Assembly: GCF_013340205.1 (NCBI RefSeq)
Contig: NZ_BJTG01000004.1
Location: forward strand, 481,167 to 545,166
From: Anaeromyxobacter diazotrophicus
GTDB lineage: Bacteria > Myxococcota > Myxococcia > Myxococcales > Anaeromyxobacteraceae
Length of the DNA stretch: 64,000 nt
Reading direction: 5' to 3'
Shown piece by piece: positions 45,283-56,141 of this stretch (the first letter of the stretch is position 1; every line of letters starts with the position of its first letter). A program made the position numbers and the translations under genes. The notes beneath the pieces are model-generated. The model was not told the origin of the DNA, did not search any database, and saw nothing but the letters and a program-made list of their open reading frames with translations.

Positions 45283-46130
45283 TCCCGCTCCTCGCCGCCG
45301 TGCTCCTCCTCGCCGCGCCGCAGAGCCCGGACCTCAAGCGCGCCCGCGACCGCTTCGAGTTCGGCGCCTGGGCCGACGCCGCCGGGACCGTGCGCGCCTG
45401 GCTCGCCGACCACCCCGACGCGAGCGGCCCGGACGCCCTGGAGGCCTACCGGATGCTCGGCATCGCCGAGCTCAAGCTGGGCGACCTGCCGCAGGCGCGC
45501 TCCGCCTTCGTCTCGCTGCTCTCGGTCGACCCGGACTACGCGCTCGACCCGTTCCTGGTGGAGCCCAAGGTGGTCGAGTTCTTCGACCAGGTGAAGCGCG
45601 AGCGCGAGCCCGCGCTGGCGCCGCTGCGCGAGCGGCGCCGCTCGCTCGAGGAGCAGCAGCGGCTCGCCGAGGAGGCGCAGAAGCGGCTCCTCTCGGAGGA
45701 GCTGACCCGCTCCGGGCCGCCGGCGAAGGTCATCCGGGTGCAGGACCGCATCTACCTCTTCAACTGGCTGCCGCTCGGCGCCGGGCAGTTCCAGAACGGC
45801 GACAACGCCAAGGGGACCGCCATCGCCGCCGCCGAGGTGGTGCTCGGCGCCGCCAACGTCGCCGCCATCCTCTTCCACAACTCCATCGCGCAGGACCCGG
45901 CCCGCCGCTGCTCGCCCTCCCAGCCGGCCGGCTGCAGGAAGCCGCCCTACACCGACGCCGACCGGACCCTGCTCTCCCGCGCCGACGTGGTGAAGTACGT
46001 CTCGGCCGGCCTGTTCTGGGCGGTCTACGCCTACGGCGTCGTCGACGCCCACCTCCACTACGTGCCGCGCGTCGAGACCGAGCTCTCGCCGAAGCAGGGC
46101 GGCGCGCTCAAGCTGTCCTGGTCCTTCTGA
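45279..46130 (+). CDS. TPR-containing exported protein
   Basis: 283 residues, GTG start overlapping the kinase stop (GTGA). A short signal peptide (MIPLLAAVLLLAAP) is followed by a TPR-like region (YRMLGIAELKLGDLPQARSA, FVSLLSVDPDY), a charged helix, then a hydrophobic C-terminal half (LPLGAGQFQNGDNAKGTAIA, YVSAGLFWAVYAYGVVDAHL) resembling DUF5683-like outer-envelope proteins. The family is not assigned with certainty. Position between the kinase and the FHA activator suggests it is part of the sensing machinery. The next gene follows after two bases. Confidence 0.75.
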   Translation: MIPLLAAVLLLAAPQSPDLKRARDRFEFGAWADAAGTVRAWLADHPDASGPDALEAYRMLGIAELKLGDLPQARSAFVSLLSVDPDYALDPFLVEPKVVEFFDQVKREREPALAPLRERRRSLEEQQRLAEEAQKRLLSEELTRSGPPAKVIRVQDRIYLFNWLPLGAGQFQNGDNAKGTAIAAAEVVLGAANVAAILFHNSIAQDPARRCSPSQPAGCRKPPYTDADRTLLSRADVVKYVSAGLFWAVYAYGVVDAHLHYVPRVETELSPKQGGALKLSWSF

Positions 46131-46132
46131 AC

Positions 46133-47964
<1,832 letters not shown>

Positions 47965-47968
<4 letters not shown>

Positions 47969-48525
47969 CCGGGGCCGCCCGCCGCGCCGGCCTCGCGCTC
48001 GCCGTATCGGCGGTGGCCGCCGCGCTCCTCGCCGGGTGCCCGCTGCCGCAGCCGCTGGCGGAGGTGGCCCGGGTGGACGGCGGCGTGATCTCCCCGCCGC
48101 GCATCGTCGCCGAGTCGGCGGTGCCCGCCGAGACGATCATCTTCGTCTCCCAGGGGTGCAGCGCCGCGGTCTTCTCGCTCGGCGCCGAGGTGGAGGACGT
48201 GAACACCCTCGAGGCGGTCGAGGCGCGCTGGTTCGTCGACTACCAGGCCACCCTGCCCCAGATCCCGCTCTCGCAGCCCGTCCCGGCTGGCGACGACCCG
48301 GCGAACCCCATCCGCGCGGTCGTGCCCTACCCCTTCGACGCGGTCGCCTGGAACAACGGCGTGCCCCTGCACGTGGTCGAGCTGGTGGTGTCGAACGCCT
48401 TCAAGGCCATCACCCCGACGGACGCCCGGCAGAACCACAGCGCCCAGGACGGCTTCGAGACCGCCGTCTACCGCTGGGTGTTCCAGTACGTGCCCGCGGG
48501 CGACGCGCGCGGCCGCTGCCAGTGA
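47965..48525 (+). CDS. Lipoprotein of the kinase/FHA operon, unknown function
   Basis: 186 residues, GTG start overlapping the activator stop (GTGA). LALAVSAVAAALLAGCPLP is a typical lipoprotein signal with lipobox LLAGC. The mature part has no recognised domain; it contains FVSQGCSAAVFSLGAEVEDV and several Trp and Tyr residues, and appears beta-rich. Its place as the last gene of the operon suggests it could be an envelope sensor or target (inference). Confidence 0.75.
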
Positions 48526-48532
48526 GGCAGCG

Positions 48533-49051
48533 TCAGCGCGACTTCGAGACCTCCTCGCGCGCGTGCGCGAGGGCCTCGGCCACCGCCTGCAGCAGGTCGC
48601 CCTGCTCCTGCGCGAAGCGGTTCACCTGCGCCGCGTAGACGCGGTGGAGCGCGAGCAGGGCGTCGCGGGCCGCGGCCAGCTCGCCGCGCGCCGCCGCGTC
48701 CTCCCCCGACCGCTCGTCGAGCCGGCAGCGGTCGGCGAGGTCGTCCACCCGGCGCTCCCACCCGCGGGCCCACACGTTCCAGGCGGCGAGCGGATCCGGG
48801 GCCTCCAGCTCGTGGCCGAGCGCCCACGCGCGCTGGCCCTGCTCCTGGGCCAGCAGCTCGAGATCGGCGAGGCAGACGCGGAGCGCGGCCCGGGTGGGTA
48901 ACGCGCCCTCGGCCCGGGCGGGCCGCGACGGCGCCCGCAGGCTGCGCGCCACGCTGAACGTGAAGAGCCCGACGCCGAGCAGGACCGCGGCGAAGTAGAC
49001 CACCCACATCGTGGCGCGGTACGGGCGCAGGCGCGGGTCGCGAGTGGTCAC
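48533..49051 (-). CDS. Small membrane-anchored helical protein
   Basis: About 172 residues from the GTG at 49051 (a TTG at 49060 is an alternative). A membrane helix at the N-terminus (MWVVYFAAVLLGVGLFTFSV) is followed by a long helical, alanine- and leucine-rich coiled region rich in Arg and Glu. No family recognised. It is convergent with the lipoprotein gene, seven bases away, and has no clear operon partner. Probably anchors or tethers a partner at the inner membrane. Confidence 0.65.
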   Translation of the reverse strand: MTTRDPRLRPYRATMWVVYFAAVLLGVGLFTFSVARSLRAPSRPARAEGALPTRAALRVCLADLELLAQEQGQRAWALGHELEAPDPLAAWNVWARGWERRVDDLADRCRLDERSGEDAAARGELAAARDALLALHRVYAAQVNRFAQEQGDLLQAVAEALAHAREEVSKSR

Positions 49052-49114
49052 GGCGCGCAATCTGGCACAGCCGCACCCCGCCGCGCCCGAAAAACGCAGC
49101 GCCCGCCGCCGGCG

Positions 49115-49285
49115 TCAGCGCGCGTGGGTCGAGATCACGTCGAGGAAGGTGCAGGGCCGGCGCGAGACCACCGCCCGGAGGCACCGGACGTAACAGCCCG
49201 GCCCCCACAGCCGCAGGATCGTGAGCGAGTGGAGGAGGACGTCCCGGCCTGTGATGGCGCCTTGCACGAGCATGTGGTCATGCAT
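49115..49285 (-). CDS. Small ORF, 56 residues, candidate new gene
   Basis: A short ORF starting MHDHMLVQGAITGRDVLLHS and ending THAR. Of 56 codons, 52 have G or C in position 3 (about 93%), the value of true genes here. It has a hydrophobic middle (LLHSLTILRLWGPG) and three cysteines (GCYVRC, RRPC), which could bind metal or form disulfides. The in-frame stop TAA is five codons upstream; no strong Shine-Dalgarno is seen. It lies between the membrane protein and the structured region before mutL. No family can be named. Confidence 0.55.
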   Translation of the reverse strand: MHDHMLVQGAITGRDVLLHSLTILRLWGPGCYVRCLRAVVSRRPCTFLDVISTHAR

Positions 49286-49727
49286 CCGACATGCCCGTTA
49301 CAGCTCAGCCCACGACTCGCGCCGAGTCCTGCTTTTCGAGCAGGTGCGCCCAGGCCTCGTGCCGCGCGCCGTCAATTCGACGGTCGGCCCTGCTGAACTC
49401 TTTACAGTTCCGAGCCGTCCTGACCTACCGCATTTCACTTCTGCAATGCGTTTTCACAGATGAAACCCGGGGAGAGCCCGTTCACGCGCCCCTCCTCGGT
49501 CTACGGGGCTGTAAGAACTGGACAAACCCGGTCCCGAGCGGGTGGCCCTGCGCTTGCTACCGGTACGTGACTGAAGCGCAACGCGGTCGTCGAGGGGACC
49601 CCCCCGCACCTCTCAAAGGCCTTAGCGTTGCGCTTCATTTTTTTTGGGCGGGGCTCTCGGCGGCCGCTTCTCTCCTAGCCCGTACAGCAGCCCGACCCGC
49701 TGCCGAGAGCCTTCCCAGCTTCCCCCC
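49286..49727. other. Structured intergenic region, possible non-coding RNA
   Basis: 442 bases without a plausible gene, of visibly lower GC than the surroundings and crowded with inverted repeats: CCTGCT/AGCAGG (49328-49344), CCGTC/GACGG (49369-49383), GAACT/AGTTC (49395-49410), GCATT/AATGC (49430-49449), TTTCA/TGAAA (49452-49465), TGAAGCGCAACGC/GCGTTGCGCTTCA (49572-49637) and GGCTCTCGGC/GCCGAGAGCC (49652-49711). The sixth is followed by eight T. The region could encode a structured RNA on the plus strand. Confidence 0.5.
49572..49645 (+). terminator. 13-bp stem with T8 tail
   Basis: TGAAGCGCAACGC (49572-49584) and its exact complement (49625-49637) enclose a 40-base loop that can itself fold (GAGG...CCTC), followed by eight T at 49638-49645. 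It resembles an intrinsic terminator with a branched loop. No annotated plus-strand gene precedes it, which suggests the upstream region is itself transcribed. Confidence 0.6.
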
Positions 49728-51551
49728 TCACCTCCGCCCGACCCTCCGCTCCAGATCGTAGAGCGAGAGCTCGAACACGACCGGGCGCCCGTGCGGGCAG
49801 CGCGCCTTGAAGTCGACGGAGTCGAGCCCGTCGAGCAGCGACCGCGCCTCCTCCGGCGCCAGCTCCTGATGCGCCCGCACGGCGCTGTGGCAGGCCATGG
49901 TGGCGAGCAGATCGTGGACCGCCTGGTCGAGCGCGCTGCCGCGGTCGAGCTGCTCGAGCTGCTGCGCCAGATCGACGAGGAGCGGCGTCAGCTCGACCCC
50001 GCCCAGCGCGGCCGGCGCGCCCTTCACCGCGAAGGCGTCCCCGCCGAAGGGCTCGACGTCGAGGCCGAGCGCCCGCAGCTCGTCGATCGCCCCCTCCACC
50101 GCCCGCGCCGGGCCGGGCGGCAGGGTCACCACCTCGGGCACGAGCAGCGGCTGGACCGGGAGGCGCCGCGCCCGCCAGGCCTCCCGCAGCCGCTGGAAGA
50201 GGAGGCGCTCGTGGCTGGCGTGCTGGTCGATGACGACCAGCGCACCGCCCGGCGCCTCGCACAGGAGGTAGGTCCGGGCGTGCTGCCCGACGTAGCGCAG
50301 CGACCCGAAGTAGCCCGCCGCGCGCGCGGGCTCGCCGGCCGCGGCCGGCAGCGGGAACGCGAAGGAGGTGTTCGAGCCCGGCAGCGGAGGCGGCGGCCCG
50401 CCGTGCAGCGCCCGCGCCTCGGCCAGCACCGACGCGACGAGCGCCGGCGCCTCGGCCGCCGTCGGGACGGCCACGGCTCCGTCCGGCGCGGTCGCGCCTC
50501 CGGCCCCTGGCCCGTCGCTGGGGCCGGCGGCCTCTGCCGGGCGGTGCCGCAGCCAGGGCGCGGTGCGGAGCGCCTCCGCGACCGTGTGGAAGAGCGCGTC
50601 CTGGACGGCGCGCGCCTCGGCGAAGCGCACCTCGAGCTTCTGGGGGTGCACGTTCACGTCGACGCGATCGAGCGGCAGCTCGATGAAGAGGAGGCCCGCC
50701 GGGAACCGGCCCTGCGGGAGCGTGCCGGCGTAAGCGCGCAGCACGGCGTGCGAGGCGGCCCGGTCGCGGACGTACCGTCCGTTGACGAAGAGGTACAGCG
50801 CCCGGCTGGTGGCCTCGCTGTGGTCGGGCGCCGTGAGCACGCCGCGGATCCGCACCTCCCCGCGCTCGCCGGACAGCTCGAGCAGGTGCCGCGCGGCCTC
50901 GCGACCCAGCGCCGCGACCGCGCGCTCCCGGAGCGCGGCCCCGGCCGGCGAGCCGAGCGCGACCCGCCCCGCCGAGCGGAGCGTGAAGCCCACCTCCGGG
51001 TGCGCCAGCGCCACCCGGAGCACCGCCTCGCTCACGTGCCCGGCCTCGCTGGCGGGAGCGCGCATGAACTTCCGGCGCGCCGGCGTGTTGAAGAACAGGT
51101 CCCGCACCTCGATGGTGGTGCCGCGCGGGCGGGCCACCGCCCCGCGCTCCACGAGCCGCCCGCCCTCCAGCACGAGGCGCGTGCCGGGCGCGCCCTCGGC
51201 GCCGTCGCAGGTGTCGAGCCGCATCCGCGCCACCGAGGCGATGGCCGGGAGCGCCTCGCCGCGGAACCCGAGCGTCGCGATCGCCTCCAGCCCGGCCGCG
51301 TCCCGGAGCTTGGAGGTGGCGTGGCGCTCGAGCGCGAGCAGCGCGTCGTCGCTCGACATCCCGCAGCCGTCGTCGGTGACGCGCACGAGGGCGAGCCCGC
51401 CCTCCTCGACCTCCACCTGCACCTGCCGGGCGCCCGCGTCGAGCGCGTTCTCGACCAGCTCCTTCACGACCGAGGCGGGCCGCTCGACCACCTCGCCGGC
51501 GGCGATCTGGTTCACCAGCCCGGGAGGGAGCACCTGGATGACGCGGGGCAC
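49728..51551 (-). CDS. mutL: DNA mismatch repair protein MutL
   Basis: 607 residues from the GTG at 51551 ([20 protein letters not shown], the usual MutL beginning). GHKL ATPase motifs: [20 protein letters not shown] and [10 protein letters not shown]. The linker is short; the C-terminal dimerisation domain has [24 protein letters not shown] and [11 protein letters not shown]. In nicking MutL proteins the first motif is DQHA-x2-E-x4-E; here the last Glu is Gln. The other conserved C-terminal motifs are intact. MutL couples MutS recognition to strand incision or exonucleases. No mutH is present. Confidence 0.95.
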   Translation of the reverse strand: MPRVIQVLPPGLVNQIAAGEVVERPASVVKELVENALDAGARQVQVEVEEGGLALVRVTDDGCGMSSDDALLALERHATSKLRDAAGLEAIATLGFRGEALPAIASVARMRLDTCDGAEGAPGTRLVLEGGRLVERGAVARPRGTTIEVRDLFFNTPARRKFMRAPASEAGHVSEAVLRVALAHPEVGFTLRSAGRVALGSPAGAALRERAVAALGREAARHLLELSGERGEVRIRGVLTAPDHSEATSRALYLFVNGRYVRDRAASHAVLRAYAGTLPQGRFPAGLLFIELPLDRVDVNVHPQKLEVRFAEARAVQDALFHTVAEALRTAPWLRHRPAEAAGPSDGPGAGGATAPDGAVAVPTAAEAPALVASVLAEARALHGGPPPPLPGSNTSFAFPLPAAAGEPARAAGYFGSLRYVGQHARTYLLCEAPGGALVVIDQHASHERLLFQRLREAWRARRLPVQPLLVPEVVTLPPGPARAVEGAIDELRALGLDVEPFGGDAFAVKGAPAALGGVELTPLLVDLAQQLEQLDRGSALDQAVHDLLATMACHSAVRAHQELAPEEARSLLDGLDSVDFKARCPHGRPVVFELSLYDLERRVGRR

Positions 51552-51629
51552 GGCCCGTTCTAGCACGACGTGCCGCAGGCCCGATCTCACCGTTTGACGC
51601 CCCGGGCACGGGCCGGTATAGGCGGGCGC

Positions 51630-52949
51630 ATGGCCGCACCGAAGACCGGCAAGAAGCGGGCGGCGAAGAAGCGGCGCCCCGCCGCGGCCCGCGCCCCGCG
51701 GCCGGCGCTCGGGAACGACCCGTTCGAGCGCGGGGCCGCGGTGCGGCCGGCGGTGGCTGGGGCGGCGCCGGACCGGGCGGCGAGGCTGGGCGAGGTCTCG
51801 ACCCCGAACCCGACCCCGAACCCGACCTCGACCTCGACCGCGACCTCGACCGCGACCTCGACCGCGACCGGGAGTCCGACGGCATCCGGGACCTCGGCGC
51901 CGGTGGCGGCCACGACCGCTGCCCGTCGGGCTCCGGCGCCGGCCGCGCCCCACGGCGTGGGGGCGGCGGTGGAGGCGGTGCGCGAGCGCCTCGACGCGGT
52001 GGAGCAGCGGCTGGAGTCCGCCGCGGGCGGGGCGGCCGAGCGGCTGCGCGACCTCGCTCGCCAGGAGGCCGCCGGCCAGCTCGCGCGCGACCTGGGGCAG
52101 GCGCTGGCGGGGCTCCTGCCGGCGCTGCGGGAGCGGCTCGCCGGGCTGGCGCAGCTGCGTTCCCTGCTCTCCGGCCCCGGCGAGCTCGACTTCTTCGGGA
52201 TGGACCGGGAGCTGGCCGCCCGCGCCGCGCCGGTGCTCGACTTCCTGTACGGCACCTGGTGGCGGGTCGAGGTGCGCCAGATCGAGCACGTCCCCAGCGA
52301 AGGGCCGGTGATGGTGGTGGCGAACCACGGCGGCGCGCTGGCCTGGGACGCGCTGGTGCTGCGGATGGCGCTGGCGCGCGAGCACCCCGCCCGCCGCGAC
52401 CTCCGGCCGCTGCTCGACGACCCGGCCCTCAAGGCCCCCATCTTCGGCAGCGCCTCGACGCGGCTCGGCGCCGTGCCGGCCACGCCCGAGAACGCGCTCC
52501 GCCTCCTGGGCGCCGGCACCGCGGTGGCGGTGTTCCCGGAGGGCAGCCGCAACGCCGGCCGCCCCTGGACGCAGCGCTACCGCGTCGAGCGCTTCGGCCG
52601 CGGCGGCTTCGCCCGCATCGCGCTCCGCGCCGGGGCCGCCGTCGTCCCCTGCGCCATCGTGGGCAGCGAGGAGACGAGCGCGCCCTTCGCGCGGCCGGGC
52701 TGGCTGGCCGAGCGGCTCGGGATCCCGTTCCTCGGCAGCTCGGCCTCCCTCCCCCTCGCGCCGCTCGGGGTCCTCCCCTTGCCGTCGCGCTGGTCGCTGC
52801 GCTTCGGCGAGCCCATCCCGGCCGGCGCCGCCGACGCCGCCGCCTCCGAGGACCAGGCCCAGGTGCTCGCCCTGACCGAGCGCACCCGCGCCTCCCTGCA
52901 GCAGCTGCTCGACGAGGACGTGGCGGCGCGCAGATCAGTGTATCTCTGA
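51630..52949 (+). CDS. Lysophospholipid acyltransferase (PlsC-like) with N-terminal extension
   Basis: 439 residues from [10 protein letters not shown]. The first 110 residues are basic and disordered, with a Thr-Pro/Thr-Ser/Thr-Ala tract. A helical, coiled segment follows (about 115-190). The acyltransferase domain has [14 protein letters not shown] (acyltransferase block with His and Asp), [10 protein letters not shown] and [13 protein letters not shown]. It should transfer an acyl chain to a lysophospholipid or related acceptor at the inner membrane. NHGG rather than NHxSxxD places it in a divergent subgroup seen in myxobacteria and actinobacteria. No other lipid genes are adjacent except the desaturase 2 kb away. 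Confidence 0.88.
   Translation: MAAPKTGKKRAAKKRRPAAARAPRPALGNDPFERGAAVRPAVAGAAPDRAARLGEVSTPNPTPNPTSTSTATSTATSTATGSPTASGTSAPVAATTAARRAPAPAAPHGVGAAVEAVRERLDAVEQRLESAAGGAAERLRDLARQEAAGQLARDLGQALAGLLPALRERLAGLAQLRSLLSGPGELDFFGMDRELAARAAPVLDFLYGTWWRVEVRQIEHVPSEGPVMVVANHGGALAWDALVLRMALAREHPARRDLRPLLDDPALKAPIFGSASTRLGAVPATPENALRLLGAGTAVAVFPEGSRNAGRPWTQRYRVERFGRGGFARIALRAGAAVVPCAIVGSEETSAPFARPGWLAERLGIPFLGSSASLPLAPLGVLPLPSRWSLRFGEPIPAGAADAAASEDQAQVLALTERTRASLQQLLDEDVAARRSVYL
51797..51880 (+). repeat. Degenerate hexamer tract in the acyltransferase
   Basis: On the coding strand ACCCCGAACCCG and ACCTCGACCGCG units encode Thr-Pro-Asn-Pro, Thr-Ser and Thr-Ala repeats near residues 57-85. It is the third copy of this element in the window and is read in the same phase as in scpB and the amidase. 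Confidence 0.85.
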
Positions 52950-52956
52950 GGTGCGG

Positions 52957-52981
52957 CCCCTCTCCTCCGGTGGGGAGAGGG
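52957..52981. repeat. Palindrome after the acyltransferase gene
   Basis: CCCTCTCC and GGAGAGGG flank a short loop in the 63 bases between the convergent acyltransferase and pgi genes. It resembles the small REP-like palindromes of GC-rich genomes and could stabilise or terminate either transcript. A related GC-rich hairpin is at 62573-62598. Confidence 0.5.
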
Positions 52982-53012
52982 TGAAGTGACAGGTGTTCGG
53001 CGTCGGTCACCC

Positions 53013-54581
53013 TCAGCCGGCGCTGAACCGCGCACCGATCCCCTCCCCTTCGCTCCTTGCACGCCCGTTCGCGGCCAGGTGCTCGAGCAGCAGGTGAACC
53101 GTCTCGACCTCCGGCTCGCCGAGCGCGGCCGCGAGCTCCTCCGAGGTCCGCGGCGTGGGCCCGAGCGCGCCGACGACCCGCGCCTGGAGCGCCAGCACCG
53201 CCGCCGCGGCCTTCTTGCCCGCCTCGACGCCGGGCTGGTGGTAGGCGTTCACGCCCACCATCGACGCGTACAGGCCGACCGCCCGCTCGAAGAGCGCGAC
53301 CAGCGCCCCCACCGACCGCGCGTCCACCCGCCGGACGGTGATCGTCACCGAGCCGCGGCCGCCCTCGGCCAGGGCGGCGCGCGTGCCGAGCAGGAAGCCG
53401 TGCAGGTAGTCACCCGCGGTCACGCCGGGCTCCACCTCCGCCGGCGCCCCGCCCGACTCGAGCACGCGCACGAACACGGCGAAGAAGTCGTCCGCCCCGT
53501 CCCGCAGCTGCTGCACGTAGGCGTGCTGGTCGGTCGACCCCTTGTTCCCGTAGACGGTGAGCCCCTGGTCCACCCGCCGTCCGGCGAGGTCGAGCCGCTT
53601 GCCGAGCGACTCCATCACGAGCTGCTGCAGGTAGCGGCTGAAGAGGAGGAGCCGGTCCTTGTACGGCAGGACCACCATCGCCTTCGCGCCGCCCTTCCCG
53701 CCGGTGGCGAAGAGCCAGGAGAGCGCCAGCGCCGCGGCGGGGTTGCGCCGCGGGTCGTGGACGCGGGTCGCCTCGTCGCAGCGCCGCGCCCCCTCGAGGA
53801 GCCCCTCGACGTCGAGCCCCTGCAGCGCCGCCGGGAGGAGCCCCACCGCCGACGTCTCGCTGGTACGCCCCCCGACCCAGTCCCACATCGGGAAGCGCGC
53901 CAGCCAGCCCTCGCGCCGCGCCAGCTCGTCCATGGGCGAGCCGGCCTGGGTGATCGCCACCGCCTGCGGCCCGAGCGCGAGCCCGACCGCGTCGAGGGCG
54001 GCGCGCGCCGCCAGCATGCCGTTGCGCGTCTCCGGCGTCCCGCCGCTCTTCGAGGTGACCACCACCAGCGTCTGCCCCAGGCGCGGGCCGATCGCGCCGA
54101 GCACGCGGGCGAAGCCGTCCGGGTCGGTGTTGTCGAGGAAGTGCGGCCGGAGCGGGTCGCGCGCCGGGTCGCCCAGCGCGTCCGCCACGAACATCGGCCC
54201 GAGCGCCGAGCCGCCGATGCCGACGCAGAGGAGGTCGGTGAACCGCCCGCCCGCGGGCGGCCGCAGCCGGCCGGCGTGCACGTCGGCCGCGAACGCCTGC
54301 ACGCGGCGGGCGGCCTCCTCGATCTCGCGCCGCAGCTCCGGCGTCGGGGCGCGCGCCGGGTCGCGGAGCCAGTAGTGGCCGACCCGCCGCCCCTCGTCCG
54401 GGTTCGCGAGGGCGCCCGCCTCCAGCGCGTCCATGGCCTCGAAGGCGCGCGCCAGCGCCGGCGCGGTGCGCTCGACGAAGGCGCCGTCGTACCCCATCCG
54501 GCTCGGATCCACGGTGAGTCCCACCTCGGGGACCCCGCAGAGGAGCTCTCCGTACCGCTGCCACGCCGCGCTCGCCGCCAT
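53013..54581 (-). CDS. pgi: Glucose-6-phosphate isomerase
   Basis: 522 residues from the ATG at 54581, with GGAGGT seven bases upstream. Typical elements: [20 protein letters not shown] (SIS substrate loop), [53 protein letters not shown], and [16 protein letters not shown] with the catalytic Lys. It interconverts glucose-6-phosphate and fructose-6-phosphate. The length is typical of the bacterial enzyme. It lies convergent to the acyltransferase and 59 bases after the desaturase gene on the same strand. Confidence 0.96.
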   Translation of the reverse strand: MAASAAWQRYGELLCGVPEVGLTVDPSRMGYDGAFVERTAPALARAFEAMDALEAGALANPDEGRRVGHYWLRDPARAPTPELRREIEEAARRVQAFAADVHAGRLRPPAGGRFTDLLCVGIGGSALGPMFVADALGDPARDPLRPHFLDNTDPDGFARVLGAIGPRLGQTLVVVTSKSGGTPETRNGMLAARAALDAVGLALGPQAVAITQAGSPMDELARREGWLARFPMWDWVGGRTSETSAVGLLPAALQGLDVEGLLEGARRCDEATRVHDPRRNPAAALALSWLFATGGKGGAKAMVVLPYKDRLLLFSRYLQQLVMESLGKRLDLAGRRVDQGLTVYGNKGSTDQHAYVQQLRDGADDFFAVFVRVLESGGAPAEVEPGVTAGDYLHGFLLGTRAALAEGGRGSVTITVRRVDARSVGALVALFERAVGLYASMVGVNAYHQPGVEAGKKAAAAVLALQARVVGALGPTPRTSEELAAALGEPEVETVHLLLEHLAANGRARSEGEGIGARFSAG

Positions 54582-54640
54582 CGGTGCCACCTCCGGTCGC
54601 GGCGGAGTCTAGCCGCGAGCGGCGCCCGGCGCCTGCCCGA

Positions 54641-55528
54641 TCAGGCGCTGGCGCCGGGCTCGGCGGCGGCGGCGGCCGGCGCGGCGGGGACGGCGGTGCG
54701 GGCTTGGACGGCGGCCGGCGGCGTGCGCAGCTCGCGCACCACGCCCAGGGCGGCGAGCGCGCGCAGCGCGTACCAGGTCACGTCGATCTCCCACCAGAAC
54801 CACCCCTGGTTGGCGGTCGACTGGTAGTGATGGTGGTTGTTGTGCCAGCCCTCCCCGAGGGTGGCGAGCGCGATGAGGAGGCTGTTGCGCGAGCCGTCCG
54901 CCGTGTCGTAACGGCGGCGCCCGATGACGTGCGCCAGCGAGTTCACGAGGAAGGTCCCGTGCCAGAGGAACGTGGTCGAAACGAAGTAGCCCCACAGGAG
55001 GGCCGGCATCCCGCCGAGCGCGAGGAGCAGCGCCGCGTAGGCGATGGGCGGCACGACGTGGAAGCGGTCGAGCCACCGGAGCTCGGGGTAGCGGGCGAAG
55101 TCCTTGATGTGGTCGAGCCGGGTCTCGTCGTAGCGCGTGCAGAGGATCCAGCCGGCGTGGCTCCACCAGAACCCGCGCTGCAGCGGCGAGTGGATGTCCT
55201 CGGGCTGGTCGGAGTAGCGGTGGTGGTGCCGGTGGTGCGCGGCCCACCACAGGGCGCCCTTCTGCGTGCAGGTGCCGCCCAGGAAGGCGAGCGCCAGCTG
55301 GAAGGCGCGCCCCGTCTTGTAGGAGCGGTGGGCGAAGTAGCGGTGGTAGCCGGCCGTGATGCCGAACATCCGGAGCGCGTAGCTGCCGGCGGCCAGCGCC
55401 ACCAGCTTCCAGGAGAACGGCCCGGCGACGAGCGTCGCGACCGCCACCGCGTGCACGGCGAAGAACGGCGCGGACTTGAGCCAGTGGATGCGATCGGGGG
55501 ACCTCGGCGCCCGGGCGGCGTCGGACAT
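54641..55528 (-). CDS. Acyl-CoA/fatty acid desaturase (delta-9 type)
   Basis: 295 residues from MSDAARAPRS. Four membrane helices and three histidine boxes are present: HRYFAH (HxxxxH), HHRHHHRYSD (HxxHH) and HNNHHHY (HxxHH), the di-iron site of membrane desaturases. LGEGWHNNHHHYQSTA is the characteristic C-terminal box. It inserts a cis double bond in a fatty acyl chain to adjust membrane fluidity. The last 30 residues are Ala/Pro-rich. A palindrome TTGACG-TG-CGTCAA lies 14 bases upstream of its ATG and may bind a TetR-type regulator. Confidence 0.93.
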   Translation of the reverse strand: MSDAARAPRSPDRIHWLKSAPFFAVHAVAVATLVAGPFSWKLVALAAGSYALRMFGITAGYHRYFAHRSYKTGRAFQLALAFLGGTCTQKGALWWAAHHRHHHRYSDQPEDIHSPLQRGFWWSHAGWILCTRYDETRLDHIKDFARYPELRWLDRFHVVPPIAYAALLLALGGMPALLWGYFVSTTFLWHGTFLVNSLAHVIGRRRYDTADGSRNSLLIALATLGEGWHNNHHHYQSTANQGWFWWEIDVTWYALRALAALGVVRELRTPPAAVQARTAVPAAPAAAAAEPGASA

Positions 55529-55541
55529 GCTCGACCTCGTT

Positions 55542-55555
55542 TTGACGTGCGTCAA
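55542..55555 (-). promoter_or_regulatory. Palindrome before the desaturase gene
   Basis: TTGACG-TG-CGTCAA is a perfect dyad 14 bases upstream of the desaturase ATG, in the 171-base divergent region shared with the gene at 55700. A matching half-site TTGACGTG lies at 55690-55697. Its size fits a TetR-family operator for fatty acid genes, though no such regulator gene is nearby. Confidence 0.45.
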
Positions 55556-55699
55556 TCGCACCGCGGGAAGATGCCGGGCCCGTGTCATGGGCGCGTCATG
55601 ACGCTCGCCACCCGGGCGGCCGGGCGAGGGACCGTGCACCTCCCGGGAGCGCCAGCCGAACGTGCCGTTCGCGGGGCGCGGGCGCAGTGTTGACGTGGC

Positions 55700-56125
55700 A
55701 TGGAGCACGGAGGACATCCCGAGGTGCTCGAGCTCGAGCCCAGCGCTGCCCCGGGCGTCAGCCGGGAGGCGGCCATCCGGCTCATGGCGGAGGCGCTGCC
55801 GCTCGCCGGCTACGGCGGCGTGCGCGCCGACCTGCCGGGCTGGGAGGTGCCGGAGGTCATCCACGGCGCCATGAAGGACCACCGGCCGAGCCTCTTCTGC
55901 CAGTCCCCCAAGCCCGTCTTCTTCGACGTGGTGGCGGCGCAGGGCACCCTCACCCTCGAGGACCTCGCGAGCCGCTGGCAGCTCTTCGCGAGCGCCGCCG
56001 AGCTCACGCACGGCGAGTTCCACGTGGTCGTGCCGCGCTGGGTCGCGAACCGCGACGGGCGCCAGGTCGCGAAGCAGATCGCCGAGCTGGTCGGGGTGAA
56101 GATCGGCTTCATCTGGGCGATCTGA
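55700..56125 (+). CDS. Conserved-looking protein of unknown function
   Basis: 141 residues, ATG at 55700. The protein is compact, with mixed helices and strands (GVSREAAIRLMAEALPLAGY, KPVFFDVVAAQGTLTLEDLA, ELTHGEFHVVVPRWVANRDG). No motif identifies a family. It is divergent from the desaturase and convergent with the cytochrome gene, and may share an operator with the desaturase. Confidence 0.7.
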   Translation: MEHGGHPEVLELEPSAAPGVSREAAIRLMAEALPLAGYGGVRADLPGWEVPEVIHGAMKDHRPSLFCQSPKPVFFDVVAAQGTLTLEDLASRWQLFASAAELTHGEFHVVVPRWVANRDGRQVAKQIAELVGVKIGFIWAI

Positions 56126-56141
56126 GCGCCCGGGCGGCCCC

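Noticed and set aside
49366..49383. CCGTCAATTC resembles a conserved 16S rRNA segment
   Set aside because: Only ten bases match and the flanking sequence does not continue as rRNA; it is part of a short inverted repeat.
49221..49463. Plus-strand ORFs in the region before mutL
   Set aside because: Poor third-position bias, overlap with the better minus-strand 56-codon ORF, and many inverted repeats instead of coding character.
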